Assembly (NCBI GenBank): GCA_029941645.1
Contig: JAPYSZ010000001.1
Span: 27,789 to 53,668 of the forward strand
From: Candidatus Poseidoniia archaeon
GTDB taxonomy: Archaea; Thermoplasmatota; Poseidoniia; MGIII; CG-Epi1
Length of the DNA stretch: 25,880 nt
Direction: 5' to 3'
Of the stretch, positions 8,799-16,344 are shown piece after piece. The position numbers and the translations under genes were made by a program. The notes under the pieces were generated by a model. It worked only from the letters and a program-made list of their open reading frames with translations. It did no database searches and was not told the DNA's origin. Within the stretch, counting starts at the first letter, position 1; every line of letters begins with the position of its first letter.

Positions 8799-10319
8799 CT
8801 AATTTTTAGTGAAATGTATAATTGCCTCACGTACTATTGAAATAATCAAATCAATCTCTTCAGAAGTTATAAAGAAATGTGGCGTAAAGCGTATCGCATT
8901 TTTCCCCCCATGGACTACACCTAAGCCACGGCGACGGCACCACGGTTCTACTGCGTCAAAACCAATAACAGGTAAGATTTTTGGTTCCAATTCAATACTA
9001 CAAAGCAACCCAGTACCTTGAACTTTGACTACATGCTCTGGAAATTCATCTGCAAGGACTCTTAATTTTTCCACAAATTCAACACCCCTATCTCTAATAT
9101 TCTGGCGCAAATCTGGTGTTATATTATCTAATACAGCAATAGCTGTTTCTAATGCTCTTGGATTTGTTGACATAGTGTTTCCATATATTCCATTAACATA
9201 GAGATCAGAAGCTCGGGAATTCATTCCTAAAACCGAGAGTGGATACTGCCCTGCGTTTACAGCTTTAGACCAAGTCTCGAGGTCTGGAGCCTCACAGTCT
9301 TGAAATCCTTTATAATCAATTATAGAAAGGCATCCTTGACCTCTAATTCCTGCCTGAATAGAATCAATCAATAGCAATGAACCGTGCTTTTTGGTCAATT
9401 TTCTTGCTTCGTCATAAAATTCTCTTTCGATACATTGTCCTGGATTTCCTTCTCCTTGAACGGGTTCAATAGCCATTAGTTCAATAAAAACATTATTTTC
9501 ATCAGCCTTCACAAAAACATCTCTGAGTGACTGTATGTCATTTGAAGGCACAAGATAGAGATTATCTCTATCACGAAAAGATGCTAAATTGGTATCATAG
9601 CCTTTCTTGCACGAATGTGAAATTTGAGCCGGTCGGTCTGTACGGCCATGGAATCCTTGCTCTATTGCCAGAAGTTTGATTTGTTTTCCTGCGTGACGGG
9701 CTCCTGGAGATGTCAAAAGATTTGAATTGACATCTGCTATACGCAAGCTGACCGTTACTGACTCAGAACCACTATTCATGCAAATAAAATGGCTGAAAGG
9801 ACAACTTCCTCTAGTGTGACCCAATTCCTTGCGCAATCTCTCTTCGAGTCGCTTTTGTGAAAATGAAGGTGTCATGACATTAGCCATTACCCAATTCTGA
9901 GACATGGATTCAATCACTGACTCTGGCCCATGGCCTGAACCAAGCATCCCATATCCTCCGTTATCGTGCAGAACTGCCCCATGAGAAGTTACAATCCATG
10001 GCCCTTTAGCAGCAATAGCAATGTATGGATTAACTGTAGCTGGTGCATAAAAATTTACAAACCCTTTTTGCAACTCTTTAATCAAGGAAGCTTCAGCTTC
10101 CATCAACAAACCGGCACCCAATTCTTCTCTAAGATGTAAATGATAATCGGATGCTTGATCTATAGCTACTGCTAACTTAGAATCTAAAGAAAGAAAATGA
10201 GTTATCTCAGAATCTGAAAGGCCTATTGTATCTGGTTGCCCACTATTTTTTCTAATAGTTTCTAATTTAGAAAAATAAGAATCAGAAGCGTCAGGCACGG
10301 TAACCTTTTCAGACATCAT
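8799..10319 (-). CDS. class III PLP-dependent aminotransferase
   Basis: A fold-type I aminotransferase of the class III (ornithine/GABA/lysine) type. Cofactor sites are visible: NSGSES (182-187) for the phosphate, F223-H224 stacking on the ring, EPVQGEG (285-291), D319 and Q322 in LLLIDSIQAG contacting the pyridine nitrogen and O3', the Schiff-base lysine K352 in ETWSKA, the neighbouring-subunit phosphate loop GNTMSTNP (380-387) and R477 in IRFTPH for a substrate carboxylate. The usual D-E-x-Q is D-S-x-Q here, and an N-terminal part of about 90 residues precedes the class III core. I cannot assign the amino donor. A TATA-like box sits about 25 bases upstream of the ATG, suggesting a leaderless message. 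It shares a convergent border with hutH. Confidence 0.85.
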   Translation of the reverse strand: MMSEKVTVPDASDSYFSKLETIRKNSGQPDTIGLSDSEITHFLSLDSKLAVAIDQASDYHLHLREELGAGLLMEAEASLIKELQKGFVNFYAPATVNPYIAIAAKGPWIVTSHGAVLHDNGGYGMLGSGHGPESVIESMSQNWVMANVMTPSFSQKRLEERLRKELGHTRGSCPFSHFICMNSGSESVTVSLRIADVNSNLLTSPGARHAGKQIKLLAIEQGFHGRTDRPAQISHSCKKGYDTNLASFRDRDNLYLVPSNDIQSLRDVFVKADENNVFIELMAIEPVQGEGNPGQCIEREFYDEARKLTKKHGSLLLIDSIQAGIRGQGCLSIIDYKGFQDCEAPDLETWSKAVNAGQYPLSVLGMNSRASDLYVNGIYGNTMSTNPRALETAIAVLDNITPDLRQNIRDRGVEFVEKLRVLADEFPEHVVKVQGTGLLCSIELEPKILPVIGFDAVEPWCRRRGLGVVHGGKNAIRFTPHFFITSEEIDLIISIVREAIIHFTKN

Positions 10320-10340
10320 AATTATGTATTAAATTGACCA

Positions 10341-10348
10341 TAATTAAA
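10341..10348 (-). promoter_or_regulatory. TATA-like box for the aminotransferase gene
   Basis: On the minus strand this reads TTTAATTA, centred about 25 bases upstream of the ATG at 10319. That places the start of transcription at the start codon. There is no Shine-Dalgarno sequence in between. Confidence 0.42.
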
Positions 10349-10378
10349 CTATTTGGGATAGCTAATTAAGCTTGTAAA

Positions 10379-10792
10379 CTAAATCTCGGACTTAAGTGCA
10401 TTGACAAAAGTTGGTAATTCTTCTATACAAGTTATCTCTTTGGAACTCAAAACAGATAATCTTTGTCTTATACGAAGGTTAGGAATCAAATCACACGATT
10501 CACCATATTCTTTCAATTGTTTAGCTAAAGTCCCCCCTGTACGATCCCAATCAGTTAACACAACGAATTTGCTTCTTCGCCCAAATTTGTTAGCTATATT
10601 TTCTACTGTTGAAAGGACAGAATTGCCATCATTAAGTTCTATAATAATTCCTCCGAAACCCAAATTTCTTAGAGCTTTAGTATCTCTTTTGCCCTCAACA
10701 ATGACGGGTGAATTAATATCCGCAAGGGATTTCCATATCTTGTTGAAAACTTCTATACGGTTTAGAATGTTAGTCTTCCAAGTTTTATTCAT
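10379..10792 (-). CDS. small archaeal Toprim-domain protein (UPF0292-like)
   Basis: The protein is a single Toprim domain, the metal-binding fold shared by topoisomerases, DnaG primases, OLD nucleases and RNase M5. The catalytic glutamate E33 lies in VIVEGKRDTKAL and the acidic pair D81/D83 in VLTDWDRTGG, both in the standard order. At 137 residues it matches the free-standing archaeal Toprim family annotated as UPF0292, whose substrate is not known. A nuclease or RNA-processing role is possible. The N-terminal 25 residues are a short helical, basic lead. It is divergent from the ABC ATPase gene, with 63 bases between them. The opposite strand has an open frame across most of this gene that I take to be a shadow. 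Confidence 0.83.
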   Translation of the reverse strand: MNKTWKTNILNRIEVFNKIWKSLADINSPVIVEGKRDTKALRNLGFGGIIIELNDGNSVLSTVENIANKFGRRSKFVVLTDWDRTGGTLAKQLKEYGESCDLIPNLRIRQRLSVLSSKEITCIEELPTFVNALKSEI

Positions 10793-10855
10793 TATTGGTA
10801 AATTGGCATAACTAACAGACAGGGGGTCTTAAGTTAAGCCATCCATCGGAGACAG

Positions 10856-11572
10856 ATGATTAAAGTTAATGGCTTAACCAAATATTATGGAAGTAAGCCT
10901 GCAGCTAAAGATATTTCTTTTGAAGTGAAAAAAGGAGAAGTATTTGGATTATTGGGTACAAATGGGGCTGGAAAATCAACGACCATCAAAATGCTATGCG
11001 GTCTCTTAAAACCAACAAGAGGCTCTATTCGAATAGGTGATATAGATTTGCAAAGAATGCCTTTGAAAGCAAAATCTATGATGGGATATCTGCCTGAAAA
11101 TCCATTGATTTATGACAAACTTACGGGAGCTGAAACATTAGAACTCATAGGAAAACTTAGGAAACTTTCAATTGATATGATTAAACAACGAGTGAAATAT
11201 TATGCAGATACTTTGGGTTTAGGGGAACAAATTTATCATGAAGTTGGTACTTATTCTAAAGGAATGCGTCAAAAACTAGCTATCGCCATGACTTTGATAC
11301 ATGACCCTGAAATGATTTTATTGGATGAGCCTGCAAGTGGCCTTGATCCCAGATATACGAAACTTTTGAAGGATTGGATAAAAAATCTATCTGCCAATGG
11401 TAGAACTGTTTTACTATCTACACACATAATCGAAATGGCAGAAACTTTATGCGATAAAATAGGAATAATAGATCAGGGGAAAATGAAAGCAATGGGTACT
11501 GTACAAGAAATCCAGAATAGTACTGGTGTAAGCAATCTAGAAGATGCATTTATTCGATTAATCAGTATCTAA
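10856..11572 (+). CDS. ABC transporter ATP-binding protein (ABC-2 type)
   Basis: A complete 238-residue nucleotide-binding subunit. Walker A is GTNGAGKS (34-41), the Q-loop region reads GYLPENP with Glu-Asn as in many ABC-2 exporters, the signature is YSKGMRQK (133-140), Walker B is MILLDEP with catalytic E158, the D-loop is SGLD (161-164) and the switch His is H190. The SKGM-type signature and the YLPE loop are typical of ATPases paired with ABC-2 permeases such as those for drugs, sodium or polysaccharides. No permease gene flanks it, so the partner must be elsewhere. The ATG follows CGGAGA at about the right distance for ribosome binding. The gene overlaps the end of mptE by four bases. 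Confidence 0.92.
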   Translation: MIKVNGLTKYYGSKPAAKDISFEVKKGEVFGLLGTNGAGKSTTIKMLCGLLKPTRGSIRIGDIDLQRMPLKAKSMMGYLPENPLIYDKLTGAETLELIGKLRKLSIDMIKQRVKYYADTLGLGEQIYHEVGTYSKGMRQKLAIAMTLIHDPEMILLDEPASGLDPRYTKLLKDWIKNLSANGRTVLLSTHIIEMAETLCDKIGIIDQGKMKAMGTVQEIQNSTGVSNLEDAFIRLISI

Positions 11573-12210
11573 CAATAAGAAACTCGGTTAGATCTACGCT
11601 TACACTCATCAATAATTCTCTGAGCCCAAACAAGTTTATCCATTTTTCTAGGGCTATATTCACCTGAAAAAGAACCTACTTTATTGTAATTAAAGCCCAA
11701 TAATTTTATCGAAGTACAACCAAGTGATAGGCTCATCATTGTAGCTCTATCGCCATCTGTAAAACCACCCCAGCAAAAAGTACTGTCTGATGGATAAGTA
11801 GATGTCATACATATTGGATTTAACTTGGCTGAATACTGGTGTACCCGAGAAATATTATCTCCATGTGCATGTATAATTATCTTAGAACCATTTTGTGTTG
11901 CCCAGATTATATCCGGAAGATAACCATCCAAATCACTTATTATTAATTCGGGAACAATATCTCTTTCTAAACAAGCCCTTAGTGCCCCATCAGCTACAAT
12001 TAAAGAAGATGTAGGGATTGGAATTGATGTTTCTATGCCTGCACCAACCAAAACCAAATCACGGCCTTTAAAATAGTCTGAAATTGATGATTTTAAAAAA
12101 CCTGAATGAGTAACCATGCGTGCTGCAACAACTTCTCTAATACGTGAAAAATTGAATTGTGTACTAATCTGATCCTGAAATTTCCACCACCAATCTATAT
12201 CAAAAGTCAA
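11569..12210 (-). CDS. mptE: 6-hydroxymethyl-7,8-dihydropterin pyrophosphokinase (MptE, DUF115)
   Basis: This matches the archaeal DUF115 family, of which Methanocaldococcus MJ1634 was shown to be the MptE pterin pyrophosphokinase. Visible motifs are LVGAGIE (54-60), VADGALR (72-78), LIISDLDG (89-96), IIHAHGDN (112-119) and GGFTDGDRA (148-156), in the family's order; the Asp and His clusters bind metal and pyrophosphate. The product feeds tetrahydromethanopterin or folate-type cofactors. The only plausible start with this length is TTG at 12208-12210, so the N-terminus is uncertain; M32 is a later alternative but would remove helix sequence. It lies 42 bases downstream of the large surface-protein gene on the same strand and may be its second cistron. 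Confidence 0.85.
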   Translation of the reverse strand: MTFDIDWWWKFQDQISTQFNFSRIREVVAARMVTHSGFLKSSISDYFKGRDLVLVGAGIETSIPIPTSSLIVADGALRACLERDIVPELIISDLDGYLPDIIWATQNGSKIIIHAHGDNISRVHQYSAKLNPICMTSTYPSDSTFCWGGFTDGDRATMMSLSLGCTSIKLLGFNYNKVGSFSGEYSPRKMDKLVWAQRIIDECKRRSNRVSYC

Positions 12211-12252
12211 GACTATACCAAAGCTTCTGGCAAGATACTTTGTTTCCTATTC

Positions 12253-15200
12253 TTAAAGTGCGTTGCCGTCTTCGTCACAAGGTACTTCTTCGCCAGTATC
12301 TGGATCTATATAGTAGAATGAACCATCTTCATCCTCATATATTTCAACTTCGTATTCATCGTCGCCACCAGGGTCACCGAAGTCACCAAAATCAGCTCCA
12401 CCTACAGAACCTCCTGAAGCGGCTGCACTCAATAGATTCATTATGTTATTCTCAACTGCGGCTGCGTCTCTAGCTTCGGCAGAAGTTTGAAGTGCACCAA
12501 TTTTACGCTTGGTATTTTCATAAGACTCTGTCATTTCAGTTAATTTCTCTAACTGTTCGTCACGTTCCATCTTCAATATATAAGCTAATTGCTCTTCTAT
12601 CTTAGATAGTTCACCACGTGCATTGACAAGTCTGCCCAATGCGTCATGGAATCTCTCAGCTACCATTTCGATATCTGGGTCTTCCAAGTCCAATTGCATT
12701 TGCTCTTCGTCCTTTTGCCTGGTTTCTTCAGCTGCTTCAAGTTCTTTGAGCTTTTCTTCAGCTGCTATCTCCTGGGCCTTTACCAGGATCTCGTTGAAAG
12801 CTGAAAGATGTTCTTCCAGCTTTGTAGCCGCGCGGGATGCGTCATAAGCGGAGACTTCCAATAGTTCTTCACGCTCTGACAAACCCTCCATGCGGCGCTC
12901 TACACTTTCCAATCTTTGTCGGTCTCTGTCGTTCATTTCTTCATCTCCTGCTATTTCACCTTGTAGCATCTTAAAAGAAGTTCCTGAAAGGACTGCTCCT
13001 AACAAGAAAAATCCAATAAGGAATACAAGGTTGTAAAGGTAAGAATTGCCTTCCAATGTTTTGGTTCGGTCGCCTACTTCTATTGTTGTAGTTTGTATTG
13101 TACTATCACCTGAATTATCATACGCAGTTACAGTTATTGTCTTCTCACCTGGTTCTGCATATTCGTGAGTAGTTGCCACGGCAGATTTTCCTGCCAAGGC
13201 TGAACTGTCAAAAGTGAATTTGCTACCATCACCCCAGTCTATGACCAATTGAGTAATGGTCCCATCACTATCTGTTGGCACCGTAAAAGAAAATGATTGC
13301 TCATCTTGTGCTATGGTATCTGTTGGAGCCATTGGTGTCGTAACTGAAGGTGCTGCATTAGCTATAGTAGTAGAGAATGTATGTGTTCCAGTCATACCAT
13401 TAGCATCTGTAGCACTCATGGTAGTAAAGAATGTTCCAGCATTAGTGTATTCGCCATTATCAAAACCACCGGCTGCATCCATTGCACAAGTGATTCCTGC
13501 ATTCCCACAATCTCCTGTATCTGTTGTTAAAAGTGCTGAATTGAATTCTCTAGCTGTTATTGCAAAAGTATGTGAAACATCTGCTGAACTATCTATTGCA
13601 TTAGACACTGTAAAAGATACATCACCAGATACTACGGCATGAACTGTAAAAGTCAAAGTGCCACTTTGACCAGCTCCCAATGATAAAGTAGAACTCTCAA
13701 AGCTTAATGAATCACTTGATGAAGAAACTGCAAAAGTAGCTGCAACACCTGTGTTAGTTATTGTAACAGTATCACTGCCAGTATCTCCTTTGTTTATAGC
13801 ATATCCAGATTCACCAGTAATTGAAACCGAGCGTGTATTATCTGCTACTGTCATAGTGTATGCTGCGCCTGCGTCATCAGAACTACCGCCACCACCAGTC
13901 ACATGTGCTGCTATTGTTGAAGATGAACCACTAGGTGCATCGGCAGGTACTGTGATAGTTGCTGTTGCCGTTCCACTAGCGCCTGCTGCCAAAGAAGACA
14001 AGGTAGTTCCTGAGCTGGCCATCATCCAAGATGCATCGAAGAAAACTGAAAAATCATCATTGCCATTTCCACCATTAGTTACAGTATAACTAATAGTAAA
14101 ACTGTCTCCAGGATTCAATGTCGAACCTTGATTACTAGTTCCAAAGGAAATAGAAGCTCCATATGTTTGTCCAGCTGTAGTTATTGCAGTACCCCCTGCT
14201 CCATCAAAGGGTCCACCGTCTGCATCAAACGTAATAGTGTCTGTATCTCCTGCATCTGCATCCTCATGCACTGTGTGGGTTACTACGACTGTTTCTGAAG
14301 CACCCATAGCTAATGTGGCTGTGGTACCTGAACCACCAGCAAGACCCCAATCACCTGCAGAACTTGTTGCGTAAGGAAATGCTTGATCTCCGTTACCAGT
14401 ATTAGTTATAACAAACGAATAAGTCACTTGACCATTCGGAACTGCTGAACCTGCGTCAGTTCCTATTGATACTGAAACCGATTTATCATAAAGAACAGTT
14501 GTTGTACCCGAATGGCTGTCTGTTTGTGAATCATCATTACCTGCTGCAATAGCCATTGACCAATGGTCAACAGTGCCTGCGGCTGCATTAGGCACAACCC
14601 AAGTTATTGTAAAGTCCTCAGATTCATCTTTACCGACTGTAACAACTCCATCATAAGTTCCAATCCAACCATTCTCACTTGTTGCAGATATAGTAAATGT
14701 ATCCTCATAATTACCATTATTAGTGATGGTAAAATTATAATCACCAGAACCAGGCTGGAAAGAACCATCTGCTGGATCTACCATTACAAAGTTACTTGTT
14801 TTTGTTACATCAATAGTCTGAGCAAATGTATTTGAGAAAGAATCGCCCCAGTAATCATCCTCTACATAGAACGTTACTGTACGCACACCTCCCATTTGAT
14901 CTATAATATCAGCCTCAGCGACTGTGAGCGTACAATTACCTGTATCACAAGTCATCACTTTTGATGAATCGAATTGGATTGTAGCATAAACTCCAATAGT
15001 ATCGCCATTATCTAAATTAGCATCACTTGCTGTAACATTGAAAACAAAGTCGACACCGTTGAAATGTCTTTCAGCTGTGCCTGCTGCAAGTGTTGGAGCA
15101 TCATTTATGGATACTGACGGACCTACTAAATCAGTAGCATCTGCGACATCATTGGATGCTGAGAAAGTGACCGCTTGTGAGCTATCAGACCATGGAACTG

Positions 15201-16182
15201 TACTTGTTAATGAATAGATAACTCCATTCTTACAAAAAGAACTGCCAGCACCTGCTGACATAGCGCTTCCGCCATCTGAATTAACATCGACGGTCACACT
15301 TGGTGTTCCAGTTGTACTTGCATCAAAGACACAAGAAATCACTGAAAACGTAATGTTGTCATCTTCTCCTGCACTCGTAGGTGAGACTGAAGGATTTTTC
15401 AACCAAGGAGTTGTTGTATCTACTGAAAAAGTCGTAGTTCGATCATCCTCTGCATCATCCCCTACTGAATCTGTTGCACTTACTGTAACTGTAAGTGTAC
15501 CTCCAAGTTCCGTTGTGAAATCAGTACCATAAACTGCCCCAGTAGATTCATCTCCGGATTGCTTTGATAATGTCAAAGAAGAATCGTCACAATCACCATC
15601 TCCATCACAAACTGTTGCCGTTACTGTTCCTGCGTGCCCATCAGCATCTGTGTATGTTATAGTCAAACTGTAAGTGTCTTCAGGCATTCCACCACCAGAT
15701 ACTGCCGCATTATCTGAAAGTACGGGTAATGTGTTAACTCTCACATTTGAATCATGAGTACTTCCTTCTCCTGGCCAATGCACACCGTTTTCATCCTCAT
15801 CGTAAGATGCTATGAAACCATATTTTATGGTTTCAGAACCAAGTGTTCCTACAAGAGTACCTGCAGCAGGAAAAGGACTTTCCGGAGTCCCAGCTATTGC
15901 ATAGGTTCCATCTGGACTCGGACTGACACAGTCAGTACAAACTAGTGTGTGAGTGGTCCCTGTACCATCAAACCATACGACAATTTCAAGACTAGTAATA
16001 GTCTCGTCGGCATCGTCAAAATCAACTGTAAATTGCATATCTCGTACGGCATCGACTCTACTCTCATCATCAGGAATCATAGCTCCAACATTCAAAGTTG
16101 CTGCTTCAGCTCCATTAATCATAAACAAAGCCAATACGGCCAGTCCTATAGCGAACACGAATGCAATTCGACTGCTTGTCAT
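12253..16182 (-). CDS. giant surface protein: Ig/CARDB/PKD array, one membrane span, cytoplasmic coiled coil
   Basis: I do not know a named family for the whole protein. The frame opens at a TTG at 16233 (numbering below counts from there), but the ATG at 16182 (M18) gives a normal signal peptide: SSRIAF, a hydrophobic core, then AEA/A near residue 44. GGTG lies six bases before it. The extracellular part (45-1065) is Ala/Gly/Thr/Ser/Asp-rich beta sequence. Four NEW3/CARDB-like units (about 480-585, 584-690, 691-800, 801-895) each carry an ITN-x-G-N-type strand, and a PKD-like domain (975-1052) has DWGDGS and THEYAEPGE. Ten cysteines fall in close pairs. One membrane helix (1067-1084) is followed by a charged coiled coil (1097-1265), a Gly/Asp linker and a short acidic C-terminal element with SFYYIDPDTGEEV. 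It is probably cell-surface structural, adhesive or receptor-like. Confidence 0.85.
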   Translation of the reverse strand: MTSSRIAFVFAIGLAVLALFMINGAEAATLNVGAMIPDDESRVDAVRDMQFTVDFDDADETITSLEIVVWFDGTGTTHTLVCTDCVSPSPDGTYAIAGTPESPFPAAGTLVGTLGSETIKYGFIASYDEDENGVHWPGEGSTHDSNVRVNTLPVLSDNAAVSGGGMPEDTYSLTITYTDADGHAGTVTATVCDGDGDCDDSSLTLSKQSGDESTGAVYGTDFTTELGGTLTVTVSATDSVGDDAEDDRTTTFSVDTTTPWLKNPSVSPTSAGEDDNITFSVISCVFDASTTGTPSVTVDVNSDGGSAMSAGAGSSFCKNGVIYSLTSTVPWSDSSQAVTFSASNDVADATDLVGPSVSINDAPTLAAGTAERHFNGVDFVFNVTASDANLDNGDTIGVYATIQFDSSKVMTCDTGNCTLTVAEADIIDQMGGVRTVTFYVEDDYWGDSFSNTFAQTIDVTKTSNFVMVDPADGSFQPGSGDYNFTITNNGNYEDTFTISATSENGWIGTYDGVVTVGKDESEDFTITWVVPNAAAGTVDHWSMAIAAGNDDSQTDSHSGTTTVLYDKSVSVSIGTDAGSAVPNGQVTYSFVITNTGNGDQAFPYATSSAGDWGLAGGSGTTATLAMGASETVVVTHTVHEDADAGDTDTITFDADGGPFDGAGGTAITTAGQTYGASISFGTSNQGSTLNPGDSFTISYTVTNGGNGNDDFSVFFDASWMMASSGTTLSSLAAGASGTATATITVPADAPSGSSSTIAAHVTGGGGSSDDAGAAYTMTVADNTRSVSITGESGYAINKGDTGSDTVTITNTGVAATFAVSSSSDSLSFESSTLSLGAGQSGTLTFTVHAVVSGDVSFTVSNAIDSSADVSHTFAITAREFNSALLTTDTGDCGNAGITCAMDAAGGFDNGEYTNAGTFFTTMSATDANGMTGTHTFSTTIANAAPSVTTPMAPTDTIAQDEQSFSFTVPTDSDGTITQLVIDWGDGSKFTFDSSALAGKSAVATTHEYAEPGEKTITVTAYDNSGDSTIQTTTIEVGDRTKTLEGNSYLYNLVFLIGFFLLGAVLSGTSFKMLQGEIAGDEEMNDRDRQRLESVERRMEGLSEREELLEVSAYDASRAATKLEEHLSAFNEILVKAQEIAAEEKLKELEAAEETRQKDEEQMQLDLEDPDIEMVAERFHDALGRLVNARGELSKIEEQLAYILKMERDEQLEKLTEMTESYENTKRKIGALQTSAEARDAAAVENNIMNLLSAAASGGSVGGADFGDFGDPGGDDEYEVEIYEDEDGSFYYIDPDTGEEVPCDEDGNAL

Positions 16183-16269
16183 TTTATACACCATTTGCGA
16201 AAAACCAAGAGTAGTCCTTCGGCATTTAACCAAATAACACTCAAAGTCAGTGCGTTACCACAATCCCGC

Positions 16270-16279
16270 TTTATATAAA
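16270..16279. promoter_or_regulatory. palindromic TATA box shared by two divergent genes
   Basis: The ten bases TTTATATAAA are a perfect palindrome, so TBP could bind in either direction. Read on the minus strand, it is preceded by AATAAA, which fits the archaeal BRE consensus (RNWAAW), so TFB would favour the surface-protein gene, with a start near 16245-16250. Read on the plus strand, it is preceded by a C-rich stretch that is a poor BRE. Transcription on the plus side would start near 16300 and supports the ATG at 16345 for the propeller gene. Confidence 0.62.
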
Positions 16280-16344
16280 TTTATTTGTTTAAAGAAATAG
16301 TAGAACAACCGATAAATAACGCAGTGTCTCATAACGATAAACCC

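Noticed and set aside
10401..10811. 136-codon open frame on the plus strand opposite the Toprim gene
   Set aside because: The minus-strand frame has complete Toprim motifs; the plus-strand translation has no recognisable pattern and is a shadow.
10824..10838. Near-palindrome around CTTAAGTTAAG between the Toprim and ABC genes
   Set aside because: It is short, imperfect and simple in AT-rich DNA. It could be an operator, but nothing else supports this.
12253..16182. Surface-protein gene looks less AT-rich than its neighbours, a possible sign of transfer
   Set aside because: The protein is dominated by Ala, Gly, Thr, Ser, Asp and Val, whose codons raise GC on their own. Third positions still look AT-leaning, so no transfer is needed.
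13256..16278. Several open frames of 90-128 codons on the plus strand opposite the giant surface gene
   Set aside because: The coding strand is rich in Thr, Ala, Gly, Ser and Asp, so the complementary strand has few stops. The translations are low-complexity and lack starts with ribosome sites.
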